Under the pieces are notes generated by a model. The model saw only the letters and a program-made list of their open reading frames with translations, was not told the DNA's origin and made no database searches. Below, in pieces: positions 8,115-15,452 of a DNA stretch of 34,661 nt; position 1 is the stretch's first letter, and each line of letters starts with the position of its first letter. This DNA comes from Aldersonia kunmingensis (GTDB lineage: Bacteria; Actinomycetota; Actinomycetes; Mycobacteriales; Mycobacteriaceae). Where the stretch lies: positions 1-34,661 of the forward strand of contig NZ_LRRB01000283.1 in the NCBI RefSeq assembly GCF_001646865.1, given 5' to 3'. The translations under genes and the position numbers were made by a program.

Positions 8115-8604
8115 CGTCGACATCGAGGTCACCGTCAACGGCGTACTTCGCCGCCACCGGGTCGCGCCCCGTTTGACCCTCGCGGACTACCTTCGCGTGG
8201 ACTGCGGACTCACCGGCACTCACCTCGGCTGCGAGCACGGCGTATGCGGTGCGTGCACGGTGCTGCTCGATGGTGAAGCAGTGCGGGCCTGCCTGGTTTT
8301 CGCCGTGCAAGCGAACGGCGCGGAGGTCACCACGGTCGAGGGGATCGCGGCGCCCGACGGCACCTTGTCCCCGGTGCAGGCTGCCTTCCGCGAGAATCAT
8401 GGCCTTCAATGCGGTTTCTGCACACCGGGTTTCATCGTGTCGTGCACCGCATTTCTGCGCGACAACCCGAACCCGAACGAGGCCGAGATCCGTGAAGGTA
8501 TCTCGGGCAATCTCTGCCGGTGCACGGGTTACCAGGGGATCGTGGCCGCCGTCGCCGCAGCTGCGGAAACGATCAACGAAACCGGCGCGCACGCCGAGGC
8601 GTAG
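8107..8604 (+). CDS. molybdenum hydroxylase 2Fe-2S small subunit (CoxS-like)
   Basis: This 165-residue iron-sulfur subunit holds two [2Fe-2S] clusters linking the Mo site to FAD. The N-terminal plant-ferredoxin-type cluster ligands are C42, C47, C50 and C62 (GCEHGVCGAC and the following RAC). The C-terminal cluster ligands are C102, C105, C137 and C139 (CGFCTPG and CRCTGY). All eight cysteines are present, so the subunit should be functional. It overlaps the FAD-subunit gene by 8 bp and is followed by a 77-bp gap before the CoxG-like gene. Confidence 0.96.
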   Translation: MTDVDIEVTVNGVLRRHRVAPRLTLADYLRVDCGLTGTHLGCEHGVCGACTVLLDGEAVRACLVFAVQANGAEVTTVEGIAAPDGTLSPVQAAFRENHGLQCGFCTPGFIVSCTAFLRDNPNPNEAEIREGISGNLCRCTGYQGIVAAVAAAAETINETGAHAEA

Positions 8605-8605
8605 C

Positions 8606-8624
8606 CGCAGGAGCGGAGCCTGCG
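8606..8624 (+). other. small hairpin after the 2Fe-2S subunit gene
   Basis: CGCAGG-AGCGGAG-CCTGCG forms a 6-bp stem with a 7-nt loop directly after the small-subunit stop. There is no T-run. It could be an attenuator or a 3' RNA-stabilising structure that sets the ratio of hydroxylase to the downstream CoxG-like protein. Confidence 0.3.
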
Positions 8625-8681
8625 CAGCGACCCGCTGTCACTGAGTACGCCCGAGGACCGATCCATAACGGAGGACGCTCG

Positions 8682-9377
8682 ATGAAGCTCGACAACAACT
8701 TCAGTATTCCCGTGCCCGCGGACGACGCTTGGAAAGTCCTGCTGGACATCGAGCGGATCGCGCCGTGCGTGCCGGGGGCGACGATCACCTCACGCGACGG
8801 TGACGACTACCACGGCAAAATGAAAATCAAGCTCGGGCCCGTGGGGTTGAGCTACGGCGGCATCATCAAGATCCTCTCTGCGGACGAGGCCGAGAAGGTT
8901 GTCGTGCTCGAGGGTGGTGGCCGCGAGGCCCGCGGCAATGGCACCGCCAAGGCGGTGATCACCTGCAAGCTCATCGAATCGAGCACGGGCACTGACGTTT
9001 TTGTCGACACCGATCTCGACATCACCGGTAAGCCGGCACAATTCGGGCGCGGTGCGCTCGCCGAGGTTGCCGGCACGCTGATCGGCACGTTCGCGAAGAA
9101 CCTCGCCGAGGAGCTGACTGCATCGGTCGCGCAGGAATCCCAGGCAGAGCCGACTGCCGCGTCGGCCGCTTCCGACGCCGCCGACGCGCCGCCGGTTCTG
9201 CACGCCACGACGGCGACCAGCGTCAACGGAGCCGCCCCGCGGAAGGCCGCCGAGCCGATCGACCTGCTCGACGCAGCCGGTGTGGGCGGCGTGAAAAAGG
9301 CCGCGGCGCCGGTGCTGGTTGTCGCGCTGCTTGCGGTGGTCCTGTTGCTGCTGCGCCGCAACCGCAACGCGGACTAG
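8682..9377 (+). CDS. CoxG-like SRPBCC-domain protein with C-terminal membrane anchor
   Basis: This 231-residue protein has an SRPBCC/CoxG domain (about residues 1-145, with the typical MKLDNNFSIPVPADDAWKVL beginning). A long Ala/Ser/Pro-rich linker follows (about 148-205), then a single hydrophobic helix at about 207-224 ending in an RRNRN tail. It therefore looks tail-anchored, with the domain in the cytoplasm. ATG at 8682 has GGAGGA upstream at 8670-8675. CoxG proteins are known to tether CO dehydrogenase to the membrane and have been linked to menaquinone delivery in mycobacteria. The same role for this Mo hydroxylase is inferred, implying electron transfer to the respiratory quinone pool. 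It follows the three subunit genes on the same strand and is probably co-transcribed. Confidence 0.9.
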   Translation: MKLDNNFSIPVPADDAWKVLLDIERIAPCVPGATITSRDGDDYHGKMKIKLGPVGLSYGGIIKILSADEAEKVVVLEGGGREARGNGTAKAVITCKLIESSTGTDVFVDTDLDITGKPAQFGRGALAEVAGTLIGTFAKNLAEELTASVAQESQAEPTAASAASDAADAPPVLHATTATSVNGAAPRKAAEPIDLLDAAGVGGVKKAAAPVLVVALLAVVLLLLRRNRNAD

Positions 9378-9386
9378 AGAGCGCCA

Positions 9387-9429
9387 ATCGGGCGTGTGGC
9401 GGGGCTACTGGTCCGGCCGCACGCCCGAT
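9387..9429 (+). terminator. strong stem-loop after the Mo-hydroxylase operon
   Basis: A 14-bp stem (left arm 9387-9400, right arm 9416-9429, one T-G wobble) encloses a 15-nt loop starting 10 bp after the CoxG-like stop. No T-tract follows, which is common for actinobacterial terminators. It suggests the hydroxylase operon ends here and that the DUF1206 gene has its own promoter or depends on read-through. Confidence 0.55.
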
Positions 9430-9516
9430 CGCATGATTCGGCGGGTTTCGTCATGACCGCGACGTGGCACTCCAGAGGCACAGTCCGCTGGCGCACGCGT
9501 CGAAAGGTGATCCCAC

Positions 9517-10341
9517 ATGACCGACAGATCTTCGGGCGTGCTCGACCGAGCGACCGACAGCACCACATTTGAGCGAGCCGCACGCGCGGGGTACGTCGTC
9601 AGCGGTATTTTGCACCTGCTCATCGCCTACATCATCGTGCGGATCGCGTCCGGCTCTGGCGGCAACGCCGACCAGTCGGGGGCGCTGGGCACCATCGCCG
9701 GTACCACCGGTGGCAAGGTCGTGCTGTGGATCGCGGTCGCGGCGTTTGTGGCGATGGCGCTCTGGCGGTTGGCCGAAACGCTGCTGGGTCCACACCCAAG
9801 CGAATCCGGCCCGGGTGGAGAAGGTGACTCGCAGGACGCCACCGCGTTCGACCGCCTCAAGGCTTTCAGCCTCGCAGTTGTGTATGTCGGCTTTGCTATC
9901 GCCGCCGCGCAGTTCGCGATGGGTTCGGGCAAGTCCAGCGGCGAACAGAACGCGGGGCTGAGTGCGCGGATGATGGAGTCCGGCTTCGGAAAGTTCATCC
10001 TCATCGTTGTTGGCCTGGTCATCATCGGCGTCGGCGCGTATCACGTCTACAAGGGCGCGACCAAGAACTTCCTCGACGACCTGCGCCGGTCGCACGGCAC
10101 GGTGATCGAGCCGCTCGGAGTGGTCGGCTACGTCGCGAAGGGCCTCGTCCTCGTCGGCACCGGGATTCTCGTCATCGTCGCCGTATTCACCTCGGATCCG
10201 GCCAAGGCGAGTGGCATCGACGCCGCAGTGAAGACACTCAGCGACGCGCCCTTCGGCAAGATCCTGTTGTTCCTCGCGGCGCTCGGCATCGCGGCGTACG
10301 GTTGCTACAGCCTGGTCATGGCGCGGCACGCCCGGATGTAG
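9517..10341 (+). CDS. DUF1206 family six-helix membrane protein
   Basis: This 274-residue polytopic membrane protein has three internal repeats, each a pair of transmembrane helices: about residues 23-95, 112-178 and 200-268. Each repeat opens with a G-Y/A-V-x-x-G-x-L-like helix. This matches DUF1206, an actinobacterial family without a settled function. ATG at 9517 follows GAAAGGTGAT. The gene lies on the same strand as the Mo-hydroxylase operon, beyond a stem-loop, and converges with the alpha/beta hydrolase with a gap of only 21 bp. A link to electron transfer from the hydroxylase is speculative. Confidence 0.85.
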   Translation: MTDRSSGVLDRATDSTTFERAARAGYVVSGILHLLIAYIIVRIASGSGGNADQSGALGTIAGTTGGKVVLWIAVAAFVAMALWRLAETLLGPHPSESGPGGEGDSQDATAFDRLKAFSLAVVYVGFAIAAAQFAMGSGKSSGEQNAGLSARMMESGFGKFILIVVGLVIIGVGAYHVYKGATKNFLDDLRRSHGTVIEPLGVVGYVAKGLVLVGTGILVIVAVFTSDPAKASGIDAAVKTLSDAPFGKILLFLAALGIAAYGCYSLVMARHARM

Positions 10342-10362
10342 CGTGCCCGCAATCTTCTTCGA

Positions 10363-11025
10363 TCAGAGTCCGAGCGCGGCAGCGTAGGTCAGCAAACGAT
10401 CCGCCAGGTCGCGCGGACGGCTCAGCGCGGGGGTGTGCCCGCCGTCCATCTCGTCGACTCCGATGCCAAGCCGCTCGCGGGCGATGCGGCGCACAAAACC
10501 GGGTGGGAAGATCCTGTCGTTCCGGCAAACCAGCACACGGGTGGGCACATCGGGCCACGCCCGCAGTGGCGAGGGTTCCCCAAGCCGCGCCTCCGATTGG
10601 GAGCGTCCATGCCGTAGCGCCTCGGCCGCGAGTTCGGGCGGCACATCCTGGTAGAACAGGGCGACAGTGTCGTCGAACCGCTCCCGCGGCTCCCGGTCGT
10701 AACCGGTGTTGGTCCAGTAGTCGGCGGGTGCCTCGTGCGGCGCGGGGATCATCGGCGCGACCAGGACGAGCAATGCGACCGGTACTTGATCGCAGACGAG
10801 TGGGGCGGTGAAACCGCCCAGCGAATGCGCAACGAGGACAACACGTTTGCGCTCACCCACTGCATTGGCTACGGCATCGACGTACTCGACGAGGCCGGCC
10901 GAGTCGTCGTCACAGGGAAGGTCCGGCGCCACGGTGTCATGGCCGTTCGCACGTAGTTCGGCTTCCACGAGATGCCAGTACCAGCCGACGTCGCCGCCGC
11001 CGTGGATGAGGACGAAGCTCGTCAC
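10363..11025 (-). CDS. alpha/beta-fold hydrolase
   Basis: This is a 220-residue serine hydrolase or esterase. The oxyanion HGGG is at residues 8-11, the nucleophile is S68 in AHSLGG, and the probable acid and base are D169 (CRNDRIFPP) and H196 (GGHTPAL). It has no signal peptide, so it is cytoplasmic. The start is GTG at 11025, with a weak ribosome-binding site. It lies 15 bp downstream of the P450 stop on the same strand, so the two are probably one operon. The substrate is unknown; ester or lactone cleavage after P450 oxidation would fit. Confidence 0.88.
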   Translation of the reverse strand: MTSFVLIHGGGDVGWYWHLVEAELRANGHDTVAPDLPCDDDSAGLVEYVDAVANAVGERKRVVLVAHSLGGFTAPLVCDQVPVALLVLVAPMIPAPHEAPADYWTNTGYDREPRERFDDTVALFYQDVPPELAAEALRHGRSQSEARLGEPSPLRAWPDVPTRVLVCRNDRIFPPGFVRRIARERLGIGVDEMDGGHTPALSRPRDLADRLLTYAAALGL

Positions 11026-11040
11026 CGAGGCGCCGTCTGC

Positions 11041-12411
11041 TCAATCGGTGATTTCGGCTGCGTCGCGTCGCACAGTCACGGGCGCGGCGAGGCTCTGTTC
11101 ATCGCAGATGCGTTGCAGCTTGTCGAGGGTTTCATCGAGTCCGGCCCCGACGGGCGATCCCGGGGTGAATGTCGCGGGCAGTTTCTGCATGCCCTGGATT
11201 ACCCCGATCGTCTCGTAGTGCACCGCGCCGTCCGGGTCGCAGCGATAGTCAGGCATCCGGTCGAGAACTGCGGTCAGCATCGACTTGAATACCGTGCGGG
11301 CGACATTCGAACCGATGCAGCGGTGTGTGCCGAGCCCGAAGCTGTAGTGCCGATTACCCTTGCGGTCCAGGATGATTCGACTCGGATCATCGAACACTGA
11401 CGGATCGCGGTTGGCCATCGCCCAGGACAGCCACAGTCGCTCGCCTTCTTTGAACTGCGTTTCGCCGAACGCGCAGTCTTCGGAGAACGTGCGCGCGTCG
11501 CCCGGTGCCGGGGTGAAGTAGCGCAGAAACTCCTCGGTCGCCGGGTTGAGCAGCGTGTCGCGATCCGCGCTCAGCCGGGTGCGCTCGTCCGGATTCTCCG
11601 AAAGCCATTCGAGCGCATGCGCGGTGAGCGCGGTGGTTGTGTCGAATCCGCCGCCGATGATGAGGCCGAGCATGCCGAGGATCTCGATATCGGGTGCCGG
11701 TTCGCCGTCGATCCGAAGCTCGAGCAACGCCTGCAACAAACCCGGACGGGGTTGCGCGCGGACCTCCGCCATGGTGCGGATCAGGTCCATGCCCATCGCA
11801 ATGTTCATCTCGTTCACTCGCGGCATATCGGGCGAGTTTTTGGGGGTGTATATCGATGCGTGCGCAGGCTCGCAGTAGATCTGCCACCGGTTCAGCGGGA
11901 TGCCGAGCATCGCGAGGGTGAGGACGGCCGGAACGACATTGGCGAGATCGTCGACGAAATCAATGGTGCCGTGCTCGATCCGTTCGTCGAGGCAGGCTCG
12001 AACCAGGTCGTCGATGAGCGGTTCCCATCGCACGACGGCCGCAGGGGAGAGGTAGGGATTGAGTACCTGCCGATAGATCCGATGGTCGGGGTCGTCCATT
12101 TCCAGCATGCCGCCGCGGGCGTACCGCGACTCCTCGTCCGGATTTGGGATGGTGATTCCGCGGTAGCCGCGCCGCTCGTTGTTGAGGTCGTTGTCGTTGG
12201 ACACATGCCGGCTGCGCGCCAGTTCGAAGACCGCACGGTTGCTCGCAGCGACCCAGTGGCCGCCGTAGGTATCGGTCCACGCGACCGGGCACGAAGACTG
12301 CATCTCTTCGGTGATGTCCTGGAACCGGTGCCGATAGTCGGTGGTGTGCCGGTCGAAGAAGTAGCTCGGGTGCTTGCGTTCGTCGTCGGCGAGGGGGCTG
12401 TCAAAGCTCAC
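11041..12411 (-). CDS. cytochrome P450
   Basis: This 456-residue soluble bacterial P450 has all the hallmarks: I-helix GGGFDTTT at residues 253-260 (with a D-T pair in place of the usual acid-threonine), K-helix ExxR at 294-297, and heme-binding FGLGTHRCIG with thiolate C365. There is no membrane anchor. The start is GTG at 12411. It probably hydroxylates a hydrophobic substrate using a ferredoxin and reductase encoded elsewhere, since none is seen in the window. It diverges from the second 511-residue ligase across a 249-bp intergenic region holding a GAGAAT-type inverted repeat, and is followed by the hydrolase. The C-terminus extends about 45 residues past the usual end. The subfamily cannot be assigned by eye. 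Confidence 0.95.
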   Translation of the reverse strand: MSFDSPLADDERKHPSYFFDRHTTDYRHRFQDITEEMQSSCPVAWTDTYGGHWVAASNRAVFELARSRHVSNDNDLNNERRGYRGITIPNPDEESRYARGGMLEMDDPDHRIYRQVLNPYLSPAAVVRWEPLIDDLVRACLDERIEHGTIDFVDDLANVVPAVLTLAMLGIPLNRWQIYCEPAHASIYTPKNSPDMPRVNEMNIAMGMDLIRTMAEVRAQPRPGLLQALLELRIDGEPAPDIEILGMLGLIIGGGFDTTTALTAHALEWLSENPDERTRLSADRDTLLNPATEEFLRYFTPAPGDARTFSEDCAFGETQFKEGERLWLSWAMANRDPSVFDDPSRIILDRKGNRHYSFGLGTHRCIGSNVARTVFKSMLTAVLDRMPDYRCDPDGAVHYETIGVIQGMQKLPATFTPGSPVGAGLDETLDKLQRICDEQSLAAPVTVRRDAAEITD

Positions 12412-12500
12412 GGGTGAGTCCGTCCTGTCGCCATGCAGCGACCGACATGCCCCGGCGGGCCGCGCCGGAGCTGCAGAATCAGAACGTCGCTATCGACACC

Positions 12501-12515
12501 GAGAATCCTACTCTA
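12501..12515. promoter_or_regulatory. candidate operator related to the 2333-2347 palindrome
   Basis: GAGAATCCTACTCTA matches the perfect palindrome GAGAATACTATTCTC at 12 of 15 positions. It lies in the divergent 12412-12660 gap between the P450 and the second ligase, a logical place for control of both. A partly overlapping repeat, ACTCT-N8-AGAGT (12510-12527), may extend the site. No other strong feature was seen in this gap apart from the ligase ribosome-binding site GGAGGG close to the ATG. Confidence 0.4.
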
Positions 12516-12660
12516 CGTTTGAAGAGTCAAGATGCACTTCGACGTTCATCGGGTGCGAGATGTCTCCAGTTGGCTCTGTGGGGAGTTGCATCCGAGACGG
12601 CCGGATGTATGGTTCGCCAAAATCGAGAAGCACGTTTTCAAGCGGGAGTGACGGAGGGCA

Positions 12661-14196
12661 ATGCGAACCATCCCCGACGATTTGTGCAGGCGATACGTTG
12701 CCGAAGGATGGTGGCGGTCCGAGACCATCGGAAGCCTGCTGGCCGATCGTCTGGCCGCGGCGCCGGACGTGGAGTTCGTAGTCCACTCCGACGTCCGTCC
12801 GTGGTCGGGGACCTTCGGTGACGTCGAACTAGTGGCCCGTCGTCTTGCGGCCGGTTTGAGTGCTCGCGGTGTCGGCGCGGGCGATGTCGTGGCCTTCCAA
12901 TTACCCAACTGGATGGAGGCCGCCGCGACGTTCTGGGCCTCGTCGTTTATCGGCGCAACCGTGGTGCCGATCGTGCACTTCTACGGACGCAAGGAACTGA
13001 CCCACATTCTTGCGGCGGCGCAGCCGAAGGTCTTCATCACGGCCGAGCGGTTCGGCCGACTGGTTTACGAGCCGGATGTAAGCGCCGACGTGCCGGTGGT
13101 CGGCGTCGTCGGACGCGACTTCGACGACCTCCTCGCGGACGAGCCGATGGCCGGCACGATCGCGACCGATCCTGCCGCGCCGGCGCTGATCGCATTCACA
13201 TCGGGAACGACGAGCGCGCCAAAAGGCGTGGTGCACAGTCACTTGACGCTCGGTTTCGAGGCGCGCCAGTTGGTGGGACGCAACTCCGGCGACAACAAGA
13301 AGAACCTCACGGCAACGCCAGTGGGGCACTTCATCGGCATGGTCGGGGCGTTCTTCATTCCGGTGATGCAGGGGCTGTCGGTCCACCTCGCCGACGTCTG
13401 GGATCCCGGTCGCGCACTCGCGCTGATGGAGAGCGACGGTCTCGCGGTGGGCGGCGGGCCGCCCTACTTCGTCACCAGCCTGCTCGACCACCCGGACTTC
13501 ACGCCGGCCCACCTGGCGAACGTCAAGCAGGTCGGCCTCGGCGGATCGGTGGTGCCGGCCGCGGTGACGAGGCGGATCGCGGACCTGGGCATCATGGTGT
13601 TTCGCGCCTATGGCAGTACCGAGCATCCGTCGATTACGGCGTCCCGCAACGAAGCTCCGGAGGACAAGCGGCTGCTGACGGACGGTTGCGCCTTGCCGGG
13701 TGTGGAGATCCGGTTGGCGGAGGACGGGGAAATCCTCAGTCGTGGACCGGATCTGTGCCTCGGCTACCTGGACCAGGCGCTCACCGACACGGTCTTCGAT
13801 AGCGACGGCTGGTATCACACAGGCGACGTTGGCGTACTCGACGCGGATGGCTACCTGACGGTCACCGACCGCAAGGCCGACCTCATCATTCGCGGCGGCG
13901 AAAATATCAGCGCAATGGAGGTCGAGGAAGTGTTGCTCGGCCTGCCGGCGGTCGCCGAAGCCATCGTCGTGGCCGCGCCGGATGAGCGTTTGGGAGAGCG
14001 TGTCGCGGCTGTACTGCGTATTCGGCCGGAGGCATTGATGCCGTCGTTGGAGCAGGTAAGGGCGCATTTCGAGGCCGAGGGTGTAGCCCGCCAGAAGTGG
14101 CCCGAGCTGCTTCGTGAGGTTGAGGACTATCCCCGCACCGCCAGCGGGAAGGTGCAGAAGAACGTCATCCGGGAGACGCTCTCCGGAGGGGTCTGA
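12661..14196 (+). CDS. acyl-CoA ligase (cyclohexanecarboxylate-CoA-ligase-like), paralogue 2
   Basis: This 511-residue ANL-superfamily ligase is the same length as the gene at 2349-3884, and the aligned motifs share numbering: FTSGTTSAPKG at residues 179-189, YGSTEHPS, YHTGDVG, the hinge DRKADLIIRGGENIS, and the expected catalytic lysine K497 in GKVQK. ATG at 12661 has GGAGGG just upstream. The two proteins are near neighbours over long stretches such as VVAFQLPNWMEAAATFWAS, which points to duplication with modest divergence. This gene diverges from a P450, whereas the other heads an amidohydrolase operon, so they may activate successive or alternative acids of one pathway. Confidence 0.94.
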   Translation: MRTIPDDLCRRYVAEGWWRSETIGSLLADRLAAAPDVEFVVHSDVRPWSGTFGDVELVARRLAAGLSARGVGAGDVVAFQLPNWMEAAATFWASSFIGATVVPIVHFYGRKELTHILAAAQPKVFITAERFGRLVYEPDVSADVPVVGVVGRDFDDLLADEPMAGTIATDPAAPALIAFTSGTTSAPKGVVHSHLTLGFEARQLVGRNSGDNKKNLTATPVGHFIGMVGAFFIPVMQGLSVHLADVWDPGRALALMESDGLAVGGGPPYFVTSLLDHPDFTPAHLANVKQVGLGGSVVPAAVTRRIADLGIMVFRAYGSTEHPSITASRNEAPEDKRLLTDGCALPGVEIRLAEDGEILSRGPDLCLGYLDQALTDTVFDSDGWYHTGDVGVLDADGYLTVTDRKADLIIRGGENISAMEVEEVLLGLPAVAEAIVVAAPDERLGERVAAVLRIRPEALMPSLEQVRAHFEAEGVARQKWPELLREVEDYPRTASGKVQKNVIRETLSGGV

Positions 14197-14219
14197 GCAC
14201 GACGAGGGCGGGACCGGCG

Positions 14220-14238
14220 ACCGCCGCTCCGGGGCGGT
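14220..14238 (+). terminator. probable terminator hairpin after the second ligase
   Basis: ACCGCC-GCTCCGG-GGCGGT is a 6-bp GC-rich stem with a 7-nt loop, 24 bp after the ligase stop. There is no strong T-tract. It separates the ligase from the promoter of the tetR gene. Confidence 0.4.
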
Positions 14239-14270
14239 GCGCCCAAAGATTCCTGAATTCAATGAGACCC

Positions 14271-14299
14271 TTGTCACATTTGGCAAACCAACTTAATGT
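14271..14299 (+). promoter_or_regulatory. sigma-A-type promoter of the tetR gene
   Basis: The -35 element TTGTCA (14271-14276) and the -10 element TAATGT (14294-14299) are separated by exactly 17 bp. The predicted transcription start, around 14306, leaves a short leader before the GTG at 14341. It is one of the best vegetative-like promoters visible in the window. Confidence 0.55.
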
Positions 14300-14304
14300 A
14301 GGTT
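14286..14304. promoter_or_regulatory. imperfect inverted repeat over the -10, probable TetR autoregulatory operator
   Basis: AACCAACTTAATGTAGGTT pairs at 7 of 9 positions about its centre and covers the -10 hexamer of the tetR promoter. This size and placement are typical of a TetR self-operator. Assignment to the gene at 14341 is inferred from adjacency. Confidence 0.5.
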
Positions 14305-14340
14305 CACCAGGTTCCGGTCCGTCGAACTGAGGGGTTTTGG

Positions 14341-14949
14341 GTGGAAGATGACCCTCGACCGTATGCAACGTTGCTCGCCAAGGGTGAGGACCGTCGCCAA
14401 CTGATCCTTGCGGTCGCGCAGCGCAGTCTGACCCGCAGTGGCTGGCGAAACACGACGCTGTCCCAGATCGCGGCCGAGGCCGGAGTCACCGCCGCCGGAG
14501 TGCTCCACCATTTCCAGTCCAAGGAGCACCTGCTGCACGCGCTGCTGGATGCGCGCGATGCGGACGACGCCGCGAGTTCGGATCAAGCCGGGGATCTGAT
14601 CGAGGGCATTCGGTCGACCGCCGACCGGATCGAGCATTCGCCGGAATTGGTCGGGATGTTCGTTGTTCTCTTGGTGGAGAACCTGTTTCCCGATACCCCG
14701 TTGCACGAGCGGATGCTCGAACGCTGGCGAACCGCGGTCGACATCGTCGCCGATGTGATACGCCGCGGCCAGGACGACGGACGTTATCGCGCGGACTTCG
14801 ATCCGCGGATCAGGGCCGTGGAGATCATCGCGTTCATCACCGGAATGGAGATCTCGTGGCTCCTCGACGACTCGATAGAACTGCAAACGGTCTTCAACGA
14901 CTACGCGACGGCACTGGAACGGGACATATCGGCGGAAGGGCGCTCATGA
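14341..14949 (+). CDS. TetR/AcrR family transcriptional regulator
   Basis: This 202-residue regulator has an N-terminal TetR helix-turn-helix (about residues 20-65, with TTLSQIAAEAGVTAAGVLHHFQ) and an all-helical C-terminal ligand domain typical of the family. The GTG start at 14341 has GAGGGG spaced about 7 bp upstream. The frame has ATG codons downstream, but they would cut into or crowd the first helix. It overlaps the following small gene by ATGA, so the two are co-expressed. An operator-like repeat overlaps its promoter, suggesting autorepression. The ligand is unknown; acyl-CoA or steroid-type ligands would fit the surroundings. Confidence 0.92.
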   Translation: MEDDPRPYATLLAKGEDRRQLILAVAQRSLTRSGWRNTTLSQIAAEAGVTAAGVLHHFQSKEHLLHALLDARDADDAASSDQAGDLIEGIRSTADRIEHSPELVGMFVVLLVENLFPDTPLHERMLERWRTAVDIVADVIRRGQDDGRYRADFDPRIRAVEIIAFITGMEISWLLDDSIELQTVFNDYATALERDISAEGRS

Positions 14950-15452
14950 GATATCGGCTCGATGTGGTCGCACCCAGCATTGCCGACGCGGTGGCAAACG
15001 CCGGCGGATGGATGTTCGACCGTGCGCTCGGAGGCTGGGAGGTCCGCGTCCTCGTCCCCGACTACCGCGACGCGAGTCCGCTCCGGATTCTTGGTGCGGA
15101 ACCGGTCAGTCTGGAAGCGATCCTCGAGTCGCATGGCGGCGAACGGTATCCGCAAGCGCTGGCAATCTCGGCCGATCTGTATCGCAGCGATCCCCGCATC
15201 GGGGCAGGACTGCGCCTGGCGCTCGGCGATGGTGGCATCGGAGTCGCAATGTGGGGCGACGGCTGGCCGTTCGATCTAGAGGGCCCGGTCGGCGAGGTTG
15301 AGCACACGCTCAGCCTCGCGGCACGGGCGTTCAAGGCGAAGGCTCTCGTGGCAACCGGGGCCTCCGGGCAGGCTGTTGGCGCGACGGAGGCCTACCGATC
15401 GGGCATCCCGACGTCTCGTTTGGCAGGAGCGGACCTCGTGCCGGCCGGGTGA
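14946..15452 (+). CDS. conserved-looking hypothetical protein coupled to tetR
   Basis: This is a 168-residue protein whose family I do not recognise. ATG at 14946 overlaps the TetR stop (ATGA), and the frame keeps actinobacterial GC-rich third-position bias throughout, so it is real. The N-terminal part (about 1-60) reads as alternating strands and helices, including GGWMFDRALGGWEVRVL. The middle has a SADLYRSDPRIGAGLRLALGD segment and a WGDGWPFD motif. There is no signal peptide, no membrane helix and no obvious catalytic motif. The overlap with a TetR gene suggests a partner or co-regulated accessory role. Confidence 0.7.
   Translation: MRYRLDVVAPSIADAVANAGGWMFDRALGGWEVRVLVPDYRDASPLRILGAEPVSLEAILESHGGERYPQALAISADLYRSDPRIGAGLRLALGDGGIGVAMWGDGWPFDLEGPVGEVEHTLSLAARAFKAKALVATGASGQAVGATEAYRSGIPTSRLAGADLVPAG

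Noticed and set aside
4900-9377. Annotation of the Mo hydroxylase as CO dehydrogenase
   Set aside because: The active-site loop lacks the AYxCSFR signature and the copper-ligating cysteine, so only family membership is claimed.
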